From JACMRI01 sp043778625 (GTDB taxonomy: Bacteria > Bacteroidota > Bacteroidia > UBA4408): a stretch of 64,000 bases of DNA. Position 1 is the first letter of the stretch; each line of letters begins with the position of its first letter. The DNA lies in NCBI GenBank assembly GCA_043778625.1, contig JAYWFU010000147.1, forward strand, positions 48,435-112,434, given 5' to 3'. This document shows positions 16,515-23,042 of the stretch, piece after piece. The position numbers and the translations under genes are program-made. Under the pieces are notes generated by a model. It did not search any database, had not been told where the DNA came from, and saw nothing but the letters and a program-made list of their open reading frames with translations.

Positions 16515-17098
16515 TATTTTTTCATTTTAACTATGGCTACAATTAGTACTATTACTACTGCTACTACTAAGCCTATTACAAGTTTGCTATCCACTCCTGC
16601 AATTTTTTTGCTTGGTGTATTGTCTGCTGGTGTATCTTCGGCTGCGTTTCCGCCACCTTTAAATACTCCCTTAACATCGTTGGCTATAACTACGGTTTCT
16701 TTGGCTAAACCTATTGTTTGCTTAAATCCGTTTACAAAATTACTCCAGCCTTTGCCTTTTTCTTTTTGTTGATTTTGCTTAGTATTAGGTAGTACATCAT
16801 TTGCGCTATCGTCCGATTTGGTAGATGGCGAAAATTTAACATCGTTTTTTAAATTACTACTCGTTTTTTTTGCAAATATTTTTTTAATTACACCGCCTGC
16901 AAAATTTTGTTGGCTATCATGGTTGTGTCCAATATGGTACAATTCCATAATAAACGGCTCTTTAAATAATATGCAAGCTGATATAGTGTTTTCGTAATTA
17001 ACAGGCTTGTAAATTCCGTATTGCTTATACAATAAAGCTACGTCGGTAGGACGTAGCTTTATAATATCCATAACAATACTTTCAAAACTATTTTCCAT
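16514..17098 (-). CDS. Tail-anchored phage membrane protein
   Basis: The 194-aa protein has an N-terminal soluble domain (about 1-65) with HIGHNHD, a Ser/Lys/Asn-rich middle, a second amphipathic stretch (about 118-150), and a strong C-terminal membrane helix (about 172-190) with KMKK at the end. The C-terminal architecture copies that of the neighbouring metallopeptidase (Pro/Asp linker, helix, basic tail), suggesting that both sit in the same membrane. No family is recognised. Confidence 0.6.
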   Translation of the reverse strand: MENSFESIVMDIIKLRPTDVALLYKQYGIYKPVNYENTISACILFKEPFIMELYHIGHNHDSQQNFAGGVIKKIFAKKTSSNLKNDVKFSPSTKSDDSANDVLPNTKQNQQKEKGKGWSNFVNGFKQTIGLAKETVVIANDVKGVFKGGGNAAEDTPADNTPSKKIAGVDSKLVIGLVVAVVIVLIVAIVKMKK

Positions 17099-17127
17099 TA
17101 TTGAATTGTTTTAAAAGTGATTATTTT

Positions 17128-17853
17128 TTATCTGCGCATCAATCCTAATGCGTTTATTGTTTGACCTGCTTTGGTTGCTTTTTTTGCAAGTGAGCGAGCG
17201 TTGTTTAACACTGCGCCTATCTTGTAAGTAAGGTCAATACTTTCTCCTGCACCTACTGTAAACAAAATAACGTTTTGGTTATCTAACTGAAAATCGTTAC
17301 GATTTGCTAAGTTGATAAATCCTTTTTTGTCGTTAAATTGTTCTGGGCGTGTAACGTTAGTTAAACTTAACTGGTTTTGAGATTGGCGACGGAATGGCGA
17401 AATAGTACCCGTTTGTATTACTTTACCAAAGGTAGATGCTGATGTACTGTTAATTACTAACTCTACAATACGAGTAGGGTTGTATTTAACAAAGCCCATT
17501 AAGCCGTTAATACTAAAGTTACTTAGTGAAGCAGTAGCTGTTAAGCCTGCTGTTGCTGAACCTAATAACAAACCGTCTGCAATAATAGCATCTACAGTTG
17601 AGCCAAAAGATGCTGCCAAGTCCGCAGGTGTTTGAAAATATGCAGCACTTAATGCTACTACTTTGTCTGTTGCGAATGTATTAACTAACTTAAAGCTAAA
17701 TGCAACATCGCTATCTTGTTCGGCTATAAATGATTTTGCAGGGCTTCCGTTAAAACTTAACGCATCGTCTCCCATACCTACATACGATGTTTCATCACCT
17801 TCGTAGCTTGATAAATTTCTTTGTGCTTGCATTTCTAAATCTTGAGTTGTCAT
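17128..17853 (-). CDS. Major capsid protein candidate
   Basis: The 241-aa protein has no signal or membrane segment and a composition (Ala, Ser, Thr, Asn, Val, Phe) of a beta-rich capsid protein. Short alternating hydrophobic segments recur through residues 45-215, and the last 25 residues are basic (ARSLAKKATKAGQ). It is the second gene of the late operon, in front of all membrane proteins. Double-jelly-roll capsid proteins of small phages are of similar size (PM2 P2 is 269 aa). It is the only late product with the length and composition expected of an abundant shell protein. This is inference without structure prediction. Confidence 0.6.
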   Translation of the reverse strand: MTTQDLEMQAQRNLSSYEGDETSYVGMGDDALSFNGSPAKSFIAEQDSDVAFSFKLVNTFATDKVVALSAAYFQTPADLAASFGSTVDAIIADGLLLGSATAGLTATASLSNFSINGLMGFVKYNPTRIVELVINSTSASTFGKVIQTGTISPFRRQSQNQLSLTNVTRPEQFNDKKGFINLANRNDFQLDNQNVILFTVGAGESIDLTYKIGAVLNNARSLAKKATKAGQTINALGLMRR

Positions 17854-17862
17854 TGTGTTTTT

Positions 17863-18063
17863 TTATTTGTTGGTTAATACTGTTTTAACGGTTTCTTTTT
17901 TTGGTGTAAACAAATGAGGCTCTAAATCACCTATATTCATTGTTGTACCGTCATCTAATTTTTTCATTACTCTTTGTTTAATAGCATAACTTAACGCTAT
18001 ACCTACTGCTAAAAAAATTACAGCCATCACTGTAAAATCTAACCATGTTAATTTTAAATTCAT
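17863..18063 (-). CDS. First gene of late operon, small membrane protein
   Basis: The 66-aa protein has one N-terminal membrane helix (about 8-28) followed by a basic, then polar tail. It is the first gene after the presumed late promoter and 9 bases ahead of the capsid candidate. Position next to the capsid gene suggests a minor virion membrane protein that links membrane and shell. No family is recognised. Confidence 0.6.
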   Translation of the reverse strand: MNLKLTWLDFTVMAVIFLAVGIALSYAIKQRVMKKLDDGTTMNIGDLEPHLFTPKKETVKTVLTNK

Positions 18064-18104
18064 TTTGTATTTTTTAAGGGTTATTGTTTGGGTTTATTGT
18101 GGTA

Positions 18105-18134
18105 CAAATGTGAGTAATGTGCCAACCCTCAAAA
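18105..18134 (-). promoter_or_regulatory. Candidate late promoter
   Basis: On the minus strand TTTG (about 18130-18133), a 17-base spacer and CACATTTG (18105-18112) approximate the Bacteroidota promoter, with the first T of the -7 box replaced by C. It is about 42 bases before the first late gene. The same CACATTTG word occurs before the gene starting at 21391. Confidence 0.4.
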
Positions 18135-18200
18135 CCAGTAAACGCACGTAAACGCTAGTAAGTGCACGTAAAAGCACGTAACGCTAACTAAGCGCAAGTA
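18131..18200. repeat. Seven tandem 10-bp repeats upstream of the late operon
   Basis: Reading the plus strand in tens from 18131 gives AAAACCAGTA, AACGCACGTA, AACGCTAGTA, AGTGCACGTA, AAAGCACGTA, ACGCTAACTA, AGCGCAAGTA; all end in TA and most fit AANGCANGTA. The 10-base period puts every copy on about the same face of the helix. The array touches the -33 region of the candidate late promoter and lies between two terminator-bounded blocks. It may bind a late activator or, as iterons, the Rep protein. Confidence 0.75.
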
Positions 18201-18202
18201 AA

Positions 18203-18234
18203 AACCCCACTTTACGCATTGGTAAAGTGGGGTT
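18203..18234 (-). terminator. Terminator ending the early/middle leftward operon
   Basis: A perfect 13-bp stem (18203-18215 with 18222-18234, loop GCATTG) is followed by five T on the minus strand. It separates the genes at 18.3-26.8 kb from the late block. Confidence 0.75.
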
Positions 18235-18314
18235 GGTGGTAAAACGGCAACGGTTCGAACGTTTATTTTTACCTTCCTTTCAGTAACGTAATTCCTGTTA
18301 TACTATCCGTTTTA

Positions 18315-18497
18315 TTAAGGTTCGCCTATGTGGTTAATTATTATTAATACTTGTTTTGGGGTGTATGTTTTACCGTTGTATATACCTATTTGGGCGTGTA
18401 TTGGCTTGAGCCACGAGCGCAGTATACGCAAACTACAACCATACAACTGCGCTAGTTGTTCTTTGCTGTAGGGTTGTATTGTAAATTCGGGTTTCAT
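18315..18497 (-). CDS. Small HTH protein, DUF4248-like
   Basis: The 60-aa protein fits a short DNA-binding module common in Bacteroidota mobile elements: YSKEQLAQLYGCSLRILRSWL (helix-turn-helix, about 9-29) and the C-terminal word YTPKQVLIIINHIGEP. A second, shorter protein of the same design is at 22168-22317. It is the last gene before the 18203 terminator and faces the decamer array, so it is a candidate regulator of late transcription. The family call is by motif. Confidence 0.6.
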   Translation of the reverse strand: MKPEFTIQPYSKEQLAQLYGCSLRILRSWLKPIHAQIGIYNGKTYTPKQVLIIINHIGEP

Positions 18498-18647
18498 TTA
18501 TTTGTTTTTTGTTGTATATTTGTATTCATAAAGAATTTGAAAAGGGAGTTTGTCATCTTTTCTGTAAAAATTTTGAATGCTTATATACCTCAAAATTTTT
18601 TCTAAAAAAAAAAACGAAATAGCCCCTTAGAAGGCACCTGAATGTTT

Positions 18648-18672
18648 CCCCTTTTAGCTGTGCTAAAAGGGG
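18648..18672. terminator. Hairpin overlapping the stop of the 146-aa gene
   Basis: An 11-bp stem CCCCTTTTAGC / GCTAAAAGGGG (18648-18658 with 18662-18672, loop TGT) includes the stop codon of the leftward gene. The T-rich side is on the plus strand, so its direction as a terminator is uncertain. The 150 bases from here to 18498 hold no gene that I can support. Confidence 0.45.
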
Positions 18673-19103
18673 TTTAATTTTTTATTGGGCTTCACACTTG
18701 TTAAATCGTGGTGATAATAATGTTTTTTAGATCCGTTATCCTTGATTGTAAATCTTACTTCGTGAGGAGTTCCGTCTATCATCATTACATAAAAAAAGTA
18801 ATAAATAGTTTCTGCTCCACTTCTTTTATCCGCAGCCATATCATGTAATAACGCATATTTTAAAACTTCTCTAATTACAGTAAAAGATTTTATTTTTAAT
18901 ACTGTGGCTCTCGAGTTTATACCATGCTTTACACTTTCAAATTCAATAATAAAACCAGTATGTTTATTTAAAACTGGCTGTGTATTAATTTCTCCTTTCT
19001 TAATCGCATTAAAAATTCGTTGCTTAAAAAACACAAATTCTTTTTTAGGAATGCTACTTAAACCTACATACTTAGGGTAATATTTTGTATCTGCTCTTAT
19101 CAT
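18663..19103 (-). CDS. Hypothetical phage protein, possibly a nuclease-toxin-like domain
   Basis: The 146-aa protein has no membrane segment. The C-terminal part (IYYFFYVMMIDGTPHEVRFTIKD then HYYHHDL) weakly recalls the phage-encoded barnase/EndoU/ColicinE5-RelE-like (PBECR) fold, in which a KH residue pair and a final Tyr/His segment matter; a KH is present in ESVKHGINS. This is a low-confidence resemblance. It sits between the packaging ATPase and the HTH gene and has its own hairpin, so it could be an added cargo gene. Confidence 0.5.
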   Translation of the reverse strand: MIRADTKYYPKYVGLSSIPKKEFVFFKQRIFNAIKKGEINTQPVLNKHTGFIIEFESVKHGINSRATVLKIKSFTVIREVLKYALLHDMAADKRSGAETIYYFFYVMMIDGTPHEVRFTIKDNGSKKHYYHHDLTSVKPNKKLNPF

Positions 19104-19107
19104 TTTT

Positions 19108-19674
19108 CTATTTTAAAATACTTATTGTTTCGTAAGGGTTTTTGCTTTGCATTACTTTGTTGTAGGCTCGCTCTACTTGTGGGTAACAACCTGCCATGGC
19201 TTCTTTGCGGTAGCTTGGGTGGTCGCCCGTTTTAAACAATTGAAAGCAATCGGCTATGGTTATTAAGTCTTTCATTACCCACGCCCAACTGTGGTACATA
19301 AATATCATATCCACATTTTTTTGTTTGGTGTCAATAATGTATTCCTCTACTTCTTTAGGTAGCTTGCGCTTAATTACTTTGTAGGCGTCCTCTACTACTA
19401 TTAGCGCGTTCCACACGTGTTCTTTAACTTGGGCTATGGCTTCGTTAAACTCGTAACTAGGTATTATTAAGCGGTACACGCCTTTTTTCCACGCTGGGAG
19501 TTGTGCTATGCTTATTATAGGTATATCAACGTAGGCGTCGTGGGCAAGTGTATCTATAATTAATACTTTCATACCCTTGGCTAGGTATATGGGTATTAGT
19601 TTTTTTAGGTACGTTGTTTTGCCTGTGCCACGGTCGCCCACTAGTACGCTTACCATATTCATACGCTCTGCCAT
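19108..19674 (-). CDS. Packaging-type P-loop ATPase
   Basis: The 188-aa protein has a Walker A motif GDRGTGKTT (residues 13-21) and a Walker B-like strand ALIVVEDA (90-97), followed by a conserved-looking sensor region FMYHSWAWVMKD. It is far too small for a large terminase. Its size and motif spacing fit the FtsK/HerA-related genome-packaging ATPases of tailless phages (A32/P9 type) or the Zot-like ATPases of filamentous phages. It likely powers genome entry into the capsid. Its start overlaps the stop of the upstream 222-aa gene by one base. Confidence 0.75.
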   Translation of the reverse strand: MAERMNMVSVLVGDRGTGKTTYLKKLIPIYLAKGMKVLIIDTLAHDAYVDIPIISIAQLPAWKKGVYRLIIPSYEFNEAIAQVKEHVWNALIVVEDAYKVIKRKLPKEVEEYIIDTKQKNVDMIFMYHSWAWVMKDLITIADCFQLFKTGDHPSYRKEAMAGCYPQVERAYNKVMQSKNPYETISILK

Positions 19675-20342
19675 TAGTCAAACACTACATCAAGTACGCG
19701 TTGCCCAATTACATTAATTACCGCAAACGCCATGTGTGCGCCTACTGGTAGTTCAATTTGTTTTTCTTTAAAGTAGCGGCCAAATACTTCGGCTAGGTCA
19801 GTTTCTTCCTGTGGCTGAAAGGGTATTTTTTTGAGCGTACGGTCTTTCTTTGCATCTAGCTTATTGTAGCGTTCAATAAGTTGCTTGTCGGCATCGGTTA
19901 ATGTGGCTACATCTGCGTTGGTTTTTTCAATTATACGCTCTTGCTCGTCTTTGGTAAATTGCTTTTGAAACTTACGCTCTACCACCAATGTTAGCACTGT
20001 GCGCTGCGTAATGTCCAACATACCAATGGCAGTGCGTGCGCTACTTTCCACCACTTTATCAGTTATTTGTTTACCCGCTTTTTTATCTTCGGGGGCATCA
20101 ACTGTGGTAGTGGTTTCGGTTTGTTTTTTGGGTAGTAATTCGGGTGTAAAATCATCAGCCTCCCACGAACTATCCGTTTTTACCAGACTGTTGGTTTTTG
20201 TTTCAGCATTGGTTGTTGCGTCAGCTGATTGTACTTTACTGTTAGTTTTAACATCGGTTGATTTTGATAACTCGGCAAGCATATCAAAGTTTTCGGTAGT
20301 AATGGTTACTGCTGTTTCGGGGGTGTTGGTGTTATCTTGCAT
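19674..20342 (-). CDS. Hypothetical phage protein with disordered acidic N-terminus
   Basis: Residues 1-95 of this 222-aa protein are rich in Thr, Ser, Asp, Glu and Lys and look disordered. The C-terminal half (about 100-222) is helical, with DITQRTVLTLVVERKFQKQF and a final hydrophobic helix. It is coupled by overlap to the ATPase gene and to the upstream 114-aa gene, so it may act with the ATPase in packaging or assembly. No family is recognised. Confidence 0.55.
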   Translation of the reverse strand: MQDNTNTPETAVTITTENFDMLAELSKSTDVKTNSKVQSADATTNAETKTNSLVKTDSSWEADDFTPELLPKKQTETTTTVDAPEDKKAGKQITDKVVESSARTAIGMLDITQRTVLTLVVERKFQKQFTKDEQERIIEKTNADVATLTDADKQLIERYNKLDAKKDRTLKKIPFQPQEETDLAEVFGRYFKEKQIELPVGAHMAFAVINVIGQRVLDVVFD

Positions 20343-20676
20343 ATTTTTCGAGTAGTGGCATGGTTTCTTTTATGAATGAAAATCGTTTTTCTAGCGATGC
20401 TTTTTTCATAGGATTAACAAACTCTACCATTAACTTAGGTAGTAAGCCTCCTATAATTGAAAACACATTTTTTTCGTTGTTGAGTATTTCGGGTTTTATA
20501 TTGCCGTTTTCGTCTGCTAGGTCTAAGCCTGTTATTATTTTTTTAACAAAATTTTTTAAGTCTTCGATGTCTTGCTTGTACTCTGCGTTTTGGTCTAAAA
20601 CTTGCTTTACTTGCATTTGTTGCTCGTGGTTAAGTACCACATCGGGCAGGCGGTCGGTAATTTGTGGTGTGTTCAT
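20332..20676 (-). CDS. Hypothetical phage protein, 114 aa, helical
   Basis: The soluble, mostly helical 114-aa protein has an N-terminal coiled-coil-like stretch (NHEQQMQVKQVLDQNAEYKQD) and an amphipathic C-terminus. It overlaps the 222-aa gene by 11 bases, implying coupled translation. No family is recognised. Confidence 0.55.
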   Translation of the reverse strand: MNTPQITDRLPDVVLNHEQQMQVKQVLDQNAEYKQDIEDLKNFVKKIITGLDLADENGNIKPEILNNEKNVFSIIGGLLPKLMVEFVNPMKKASLEKRFSFIKETMPLLEKYAR

Positions 20677-20694
20677 TTTATTTATTTTTTACTA

Positions 20695-21138
20695 TTAAAA
20701 CTTTTCGCCGTGGCGTTTTTCAATTTGGCGTAATAGTCCACTGTAATCGTCCAGCAAGGCGTGTTTAATACTTTGGTTTACTAGGCAGTTGTAAAAATCT
20801 TCTGTGTTGTTGGTAGCGTATTTTTTTAAGTAACCGTCGTTAACCATTGTGGGGCGTAGCTTACGAGTAATAACCTTAACGTTATCGTCAAAGGTTATTA
20901 TTAGCTCGTTAGGGGTTAATTCAATAGGCGTAGGTACGTTTACCAATACTTCGTTTACGGTTTCTTTAATTACCTCCACTGGCACCTCAATAGTTTGTGT
21001 TGTTGGCTCAGCAGTGGCCAAAGCTCGCAAGGTTGCAAAGGCAGTTTCTTTGTTGGGGTGTTGTTTGCAGTAGTCGTCAAACCATTGTTTGTCGGTTACT
21101 GCTATACGTGCTGTTAGGGTTATTGTTTTGTTTTCCAT
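20695..21138 (-). CDS. Hypothetical phage protein, 147 aa
   Basis: The soluble 147-aa protein starts with a strand and a helix (ITLTARIAVTDKQWFDDYC), has a Val/Glu/Pro-rich linker (about 50-75), and ends with a helical region LLRQIEKRHGEKF. The beginning resembles small ribbon-helix-helix-like or replication accessory proteins only in size. It lies in the middle operon between the 114-aa gene and a basic protein. No family is recognised. Confidence 0.5.
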   Translation of the reverse strand: MENKTITLTARIAVTDKQWFDDYCKQHPNKETAFATLRALATAEPTTQTIEVPVEVIKETVNEVLVNVPTPIELTPNELIITFDDNVKVITRKLRPTMVNDGYLKKYATNNTEDFYNCLVNQSIKHALLDDYSGLLRQIEKRHGEKF

Positions 21139-21142
21139 GGGG

Positions 21143-21391
21143 TTATTTGCGTTTAGCTTTGCGTTGTTGGCTACGGTAGGTTTGTACGGTGTGCTTGCGT
21201 GGTATGTAAATAGGGTTAGGCTTATCTACAAATTGATACATTGGATACATTGGTTTTTTGCGTTTAATGAATTTTTTATTTTTTATTGTAATTATTCTTA
21301 CACCCCTTTCTGCTATTATAGCTAACGTGTTTGCATCTTGTTTTAAACTTGGTAATGGCGCAGTACATTCAGTAGGTGGTGTTGTAATCAT
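21143..21391 (-). CDS. Small basic phage protein (start placed at internal ATG)
   Basis: An open frame runs to 21547, but its first 52 codons cross three palindromic sites and read as low-complexity Asn/Thr/His sequence. The ATG at 21391 (MITTPPTECTAPL) is therefore preferred, giving 82 aa. The product is very basic in its second half, with a Tyr/Pro segment (KPMYPMYQF) and an RSQQRKAKRK end. It may bind nucleic acid. No family is recognised. Confidence 0.45.
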   Translation of the reverse strand: MITTPPTECTAPLPSLKQDANTLAIIAERGVRIITIKNKKFIKRKKPMYPMYQFVDKPNPIYIPRKHTVQTYRSQQRKAKRK

Positions 21392-21437
21392 AGTGTTTGT
21401 GTTGTGTGTGGCGTGTTTGTTGGGTTGTTTAGGTTTA

Positions 21438-21533
21438 AAACAATGTGTTTGGCCGTTGTTTTGATTTAAAACACGATGTTTGCAATTTGTTTTAAAATGT
21501 TTGAGCCTTGTTTCAAAGTCAAACACCGTGTTT
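21438..21533. promoter_or_regulatory. Three AAACA-N3-TGTTT palindromes
   Basis: AAACAATGTGTTT (21438-21450), AAACACGATGTTT (21469-21481) and AAACACCGTGTTT (21521-21533) are 13-bp near-perfect inverted repeats just before the preferred start at 21391. They look like operators for a dimeric regulator. A 10-bp direct repeat (TAAGGTTCTT, twice, 21575-21594) and a small hairpin (21557-21575) lie further upstream. Confidence 0.5.
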
Positions 21534-21631
21534 GAATTCGTGTGCAAATGTGAAACAAACCCTCCACAAGGGTTTAAGGTTCTTTAAGGTTCTTTAAACT
21601 TTAATTCAAAATAATTTTAAACACAACAAAA

Positions 21632-21657
21632 AACCCACACCGTGTAGGGTGTGGGTT
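21632..21657 (-). terminator. Terminator after the DUF5618-like gene
   Basis: A 10-bp stem AACCCACACC / GGTGTGGGTT (21632-21641 with 21648-21657) is followed on the minus strand by TTTTTTG. Confidence 0.75.
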
Positions 21658-21683
21658 GGGTAAAATTTGGTTATAACTAACTA

Positions 21684-22085
21684 CTAGCTGGCTCGGTTAC
21701 TTGCCCAAGTTATAAGTTCGGTAGCATCGTTAATGGCTATTGTTAGCACATCTTTTTTGCCCACACCATCGTAACCTGCTACAAGGTGTAGCAATTGATA
21801 ACAGCTAACGTAGTAACCTAGCATTTTTTTGTTTATTTTACCTAATGCTTCTTGGTAATCTTTTACGTCTCGGCGTTGTGTTTTTTTAGCTAATGGGGGT
21901 AGTATGTTTGCGTGGTCTAAAGCATATAGTATACCAGTGTAAGCGGTATGCCCAGCCATTTTTACATATTTTTTATCGGTATAAAAACTATTTTCCAACT
22001 TGCCCTTAGTTTTTAATATTTCTTTGGCATTGCTTATATAACGTTGCCCCTCGGTTAGTACTTCGTTTTTTGTAGTGGTTTTCAT
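21684..22085 (-). CDS. DUF5618-like protein
   Basis: The 133-aa helical protein carries the pattern of DUF5618, a small family of Bacteroidota: YTDKKYVKMAGHTAYTGIL, then KMLGYYVSCYQLLHLVAGYDG and a final ELITWASNR helix. The arrangement is like HEPN/four-helix proteins but I see no RxxxxH motif. Function is unknown. It has its own candidate promoter (22107-22114) and terminator, so in the middle of the phage operon it is a separate unit and could be a cargo gene. Confidence 0.65.
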   Translation of the reverse strand: MKTTTKNEVLTEGQRYISNAKEILKTKGKLENSFYTDKKYVKMAGHTAYTGILYALDHANILPPLAKKTQRRDVKDYQEALGKINKKMLGYYVSCYQLLHLVAGYDGVGKKDVLTIAINDATELITWASNRAS

Positions 22086-22106
22086 AGTGCTATGTTTTTA
22101 CTTGTA

Positions 22107-22114
22107 CAAATATA
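22107..22114 (-). promoter_or_regulatory. Candidate -7 element for the DUF5618-like gene
   Basis: TATATTTG on the minus strand matches TAnnTTTG 22 bases before the ATG. The spacing to an upstream TTG (15 or 22 bases) is not ideal. Confidence 0.4.
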
Positions 22115-22138
22115 ATTATTTTTTTACTCCAAAACACA

Positions 22139-22163
22139 ACGCCCACGCATAGTGCGTGGGCGT
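22139..22163. terminator. GC-rich terminator hairpin
   Basis: ACGCCCACGCA / TGCGTGGGCGT form an 11-bp stem (22139-22149 with 22153-22163, loop TAG) five bases beyond the stop of the small HTH gene. A T-run follows on the minus strand after about 13 bases. Confidence 0.6.
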
Positions 22164-22167
22164 GGCA

Positions 22168-22317
22168 TTAACCTAAATGCTTGTGTATTAACTCCAATTG
22201 CAATGGCGTAAACTCGCGCTGAAACTTAACCAATATTAAGTTAGGTACTGTACGTAACCACTTGTATAAGGTTGGGTAACTTATGTTGTAATAGTAGCGT
22301 AGCTCTTGCTTGTTCAT
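22168..22317 (-). CDS. 49-aa HTH protein, short DUF4248-like
   Basis: The frame from ATG 22317 encodes MNKQELRYYYNISYPTLYKW (a helix-turn-helix start) and ends FTPLQLELIHKHLG, the same two words as the 60-aa protein at 18315. It is followed directly by a strong hairpin and lies 12 bases from the SSB gene. It would be a small transcription regulator or an accessory of replication. No other evidence is available. Confidence 0.6.
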   Translation of the reverse strand: MNKQELRYYYNISYPTLYKWLRTVPNLILVKFQREFTPLQLELIHKHLG

Positions 22318-22329
22318 TGCAATTGATTG

Positions 22330-22767
22330 TTAAAATGGTTGTTCTGCTGCTAATAATTCTGTGTTAATTTGTTGCTCGGTTATTAATTCAGTATTAGGTT
22401 GTTGCTCGGTATCAACACCTGTAGTAGTTTCGTCTTTAGGCTTAGGGCTTCCTAACAACTCCACCATACCTACCTGTAGGCGCATATCAAATTTTCTAAC
22501 TCCGTTTTTATCAGTGTATTCGCCTACACTTGGTTTACCCTCTACGTACACTTTAGTACCCTGTAATAAATGCGCAGCTAACTTAGTACTTTGGTTAGCT
22601 TCTCGCCATAGGCTACAGTTGTACCACGTGGTGTTTTCTACTTTAACATTGTCGGTGTTTAGGTAGCTTTCGGTTACAGCCACACTAAAGTTAATTACTT
22701 GGCGGTTGTTGGTTTGTTGTATTGAGGCACTTTTACCTACATTACCAATGATTGTTGTTTTTTGCAT
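22330..22767 (-). CDS. ssb: Single-stranded DNA-binding protein
   Basis: The 145-aa protein is an OB-fold SSB: IIGNVGKSASIQQTNNRQVINFSVAV at the start shows the family pattern (read in short pieces: IIGNVG, VINFSVAV), then TTWYNCSLW, KVYVEGKPSV and a Gln/Thr-rich tail ending in a hydrophobic-acidic tip (AAEQPF). It coats the single strands made by rolling-circle replication. It lies upstream of the small HTH gene and downstream of Rep in the same operon. It differs from a housekeeping SSB by its short linker. Confidence 0.9.
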   Translation of the reverse strand: MQKTTIIGNVGKSASIQQTNNRQVINFSVAVTESYLNTDNVKVENTTWYNCSLWREANQSTKLAAHLLQGTKVYVEGKPSVGEYTDKNGVRKFDMRLQVGMVELLGSPKPKDETTTGVDTEQQPNTELITEQQINTELLAAEQPF

Positions 22768-22818
22768 GATGTTTGGTTTTTTTGGTTGGTTTATAATTAA
22801 TTGTTTGTTTGTTATTGT

Positions 22819-23040
22819 TTATTGATTATCCCATAGCCAATTCATATAATCGGTTGGGTGTTCGTTCATGTACCAATGTTCCCACGCTTTGTAATCAGCG
22901 TTTAGTCGCATAGTGGGTTTTATGTTTTTTATCCCCATAGGTATGGTGTAGGTAACATGGGTTTCGGTTTCGGTTATTGCGTTACACACCGCTAATAGGT
23001 TGTTGTGTATAATGTGCGTAGGCTCGTTAAATACTACCAT
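22819..23040 (-). CDS. Hypothetical phage protein, 73 aa
   Basis: The acidic 73-aa protein has a short beta-like start and an aromatic C-terminus (WEHWYMNEHPTDYMNWLWD). It starts 2 bases after the Rep stop, which suggests translation with Rep. No family is recognised. Confidence 0.5.
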   Translation of the reverse strand: MVVFNEPTHIIHNNLLAVCNAITETETHVTYTIPMGIKNIKPTMRLNADYKAWEHWYMNEHPTDYMNWLWDNQ

Positions 23041-23042
23041 GG

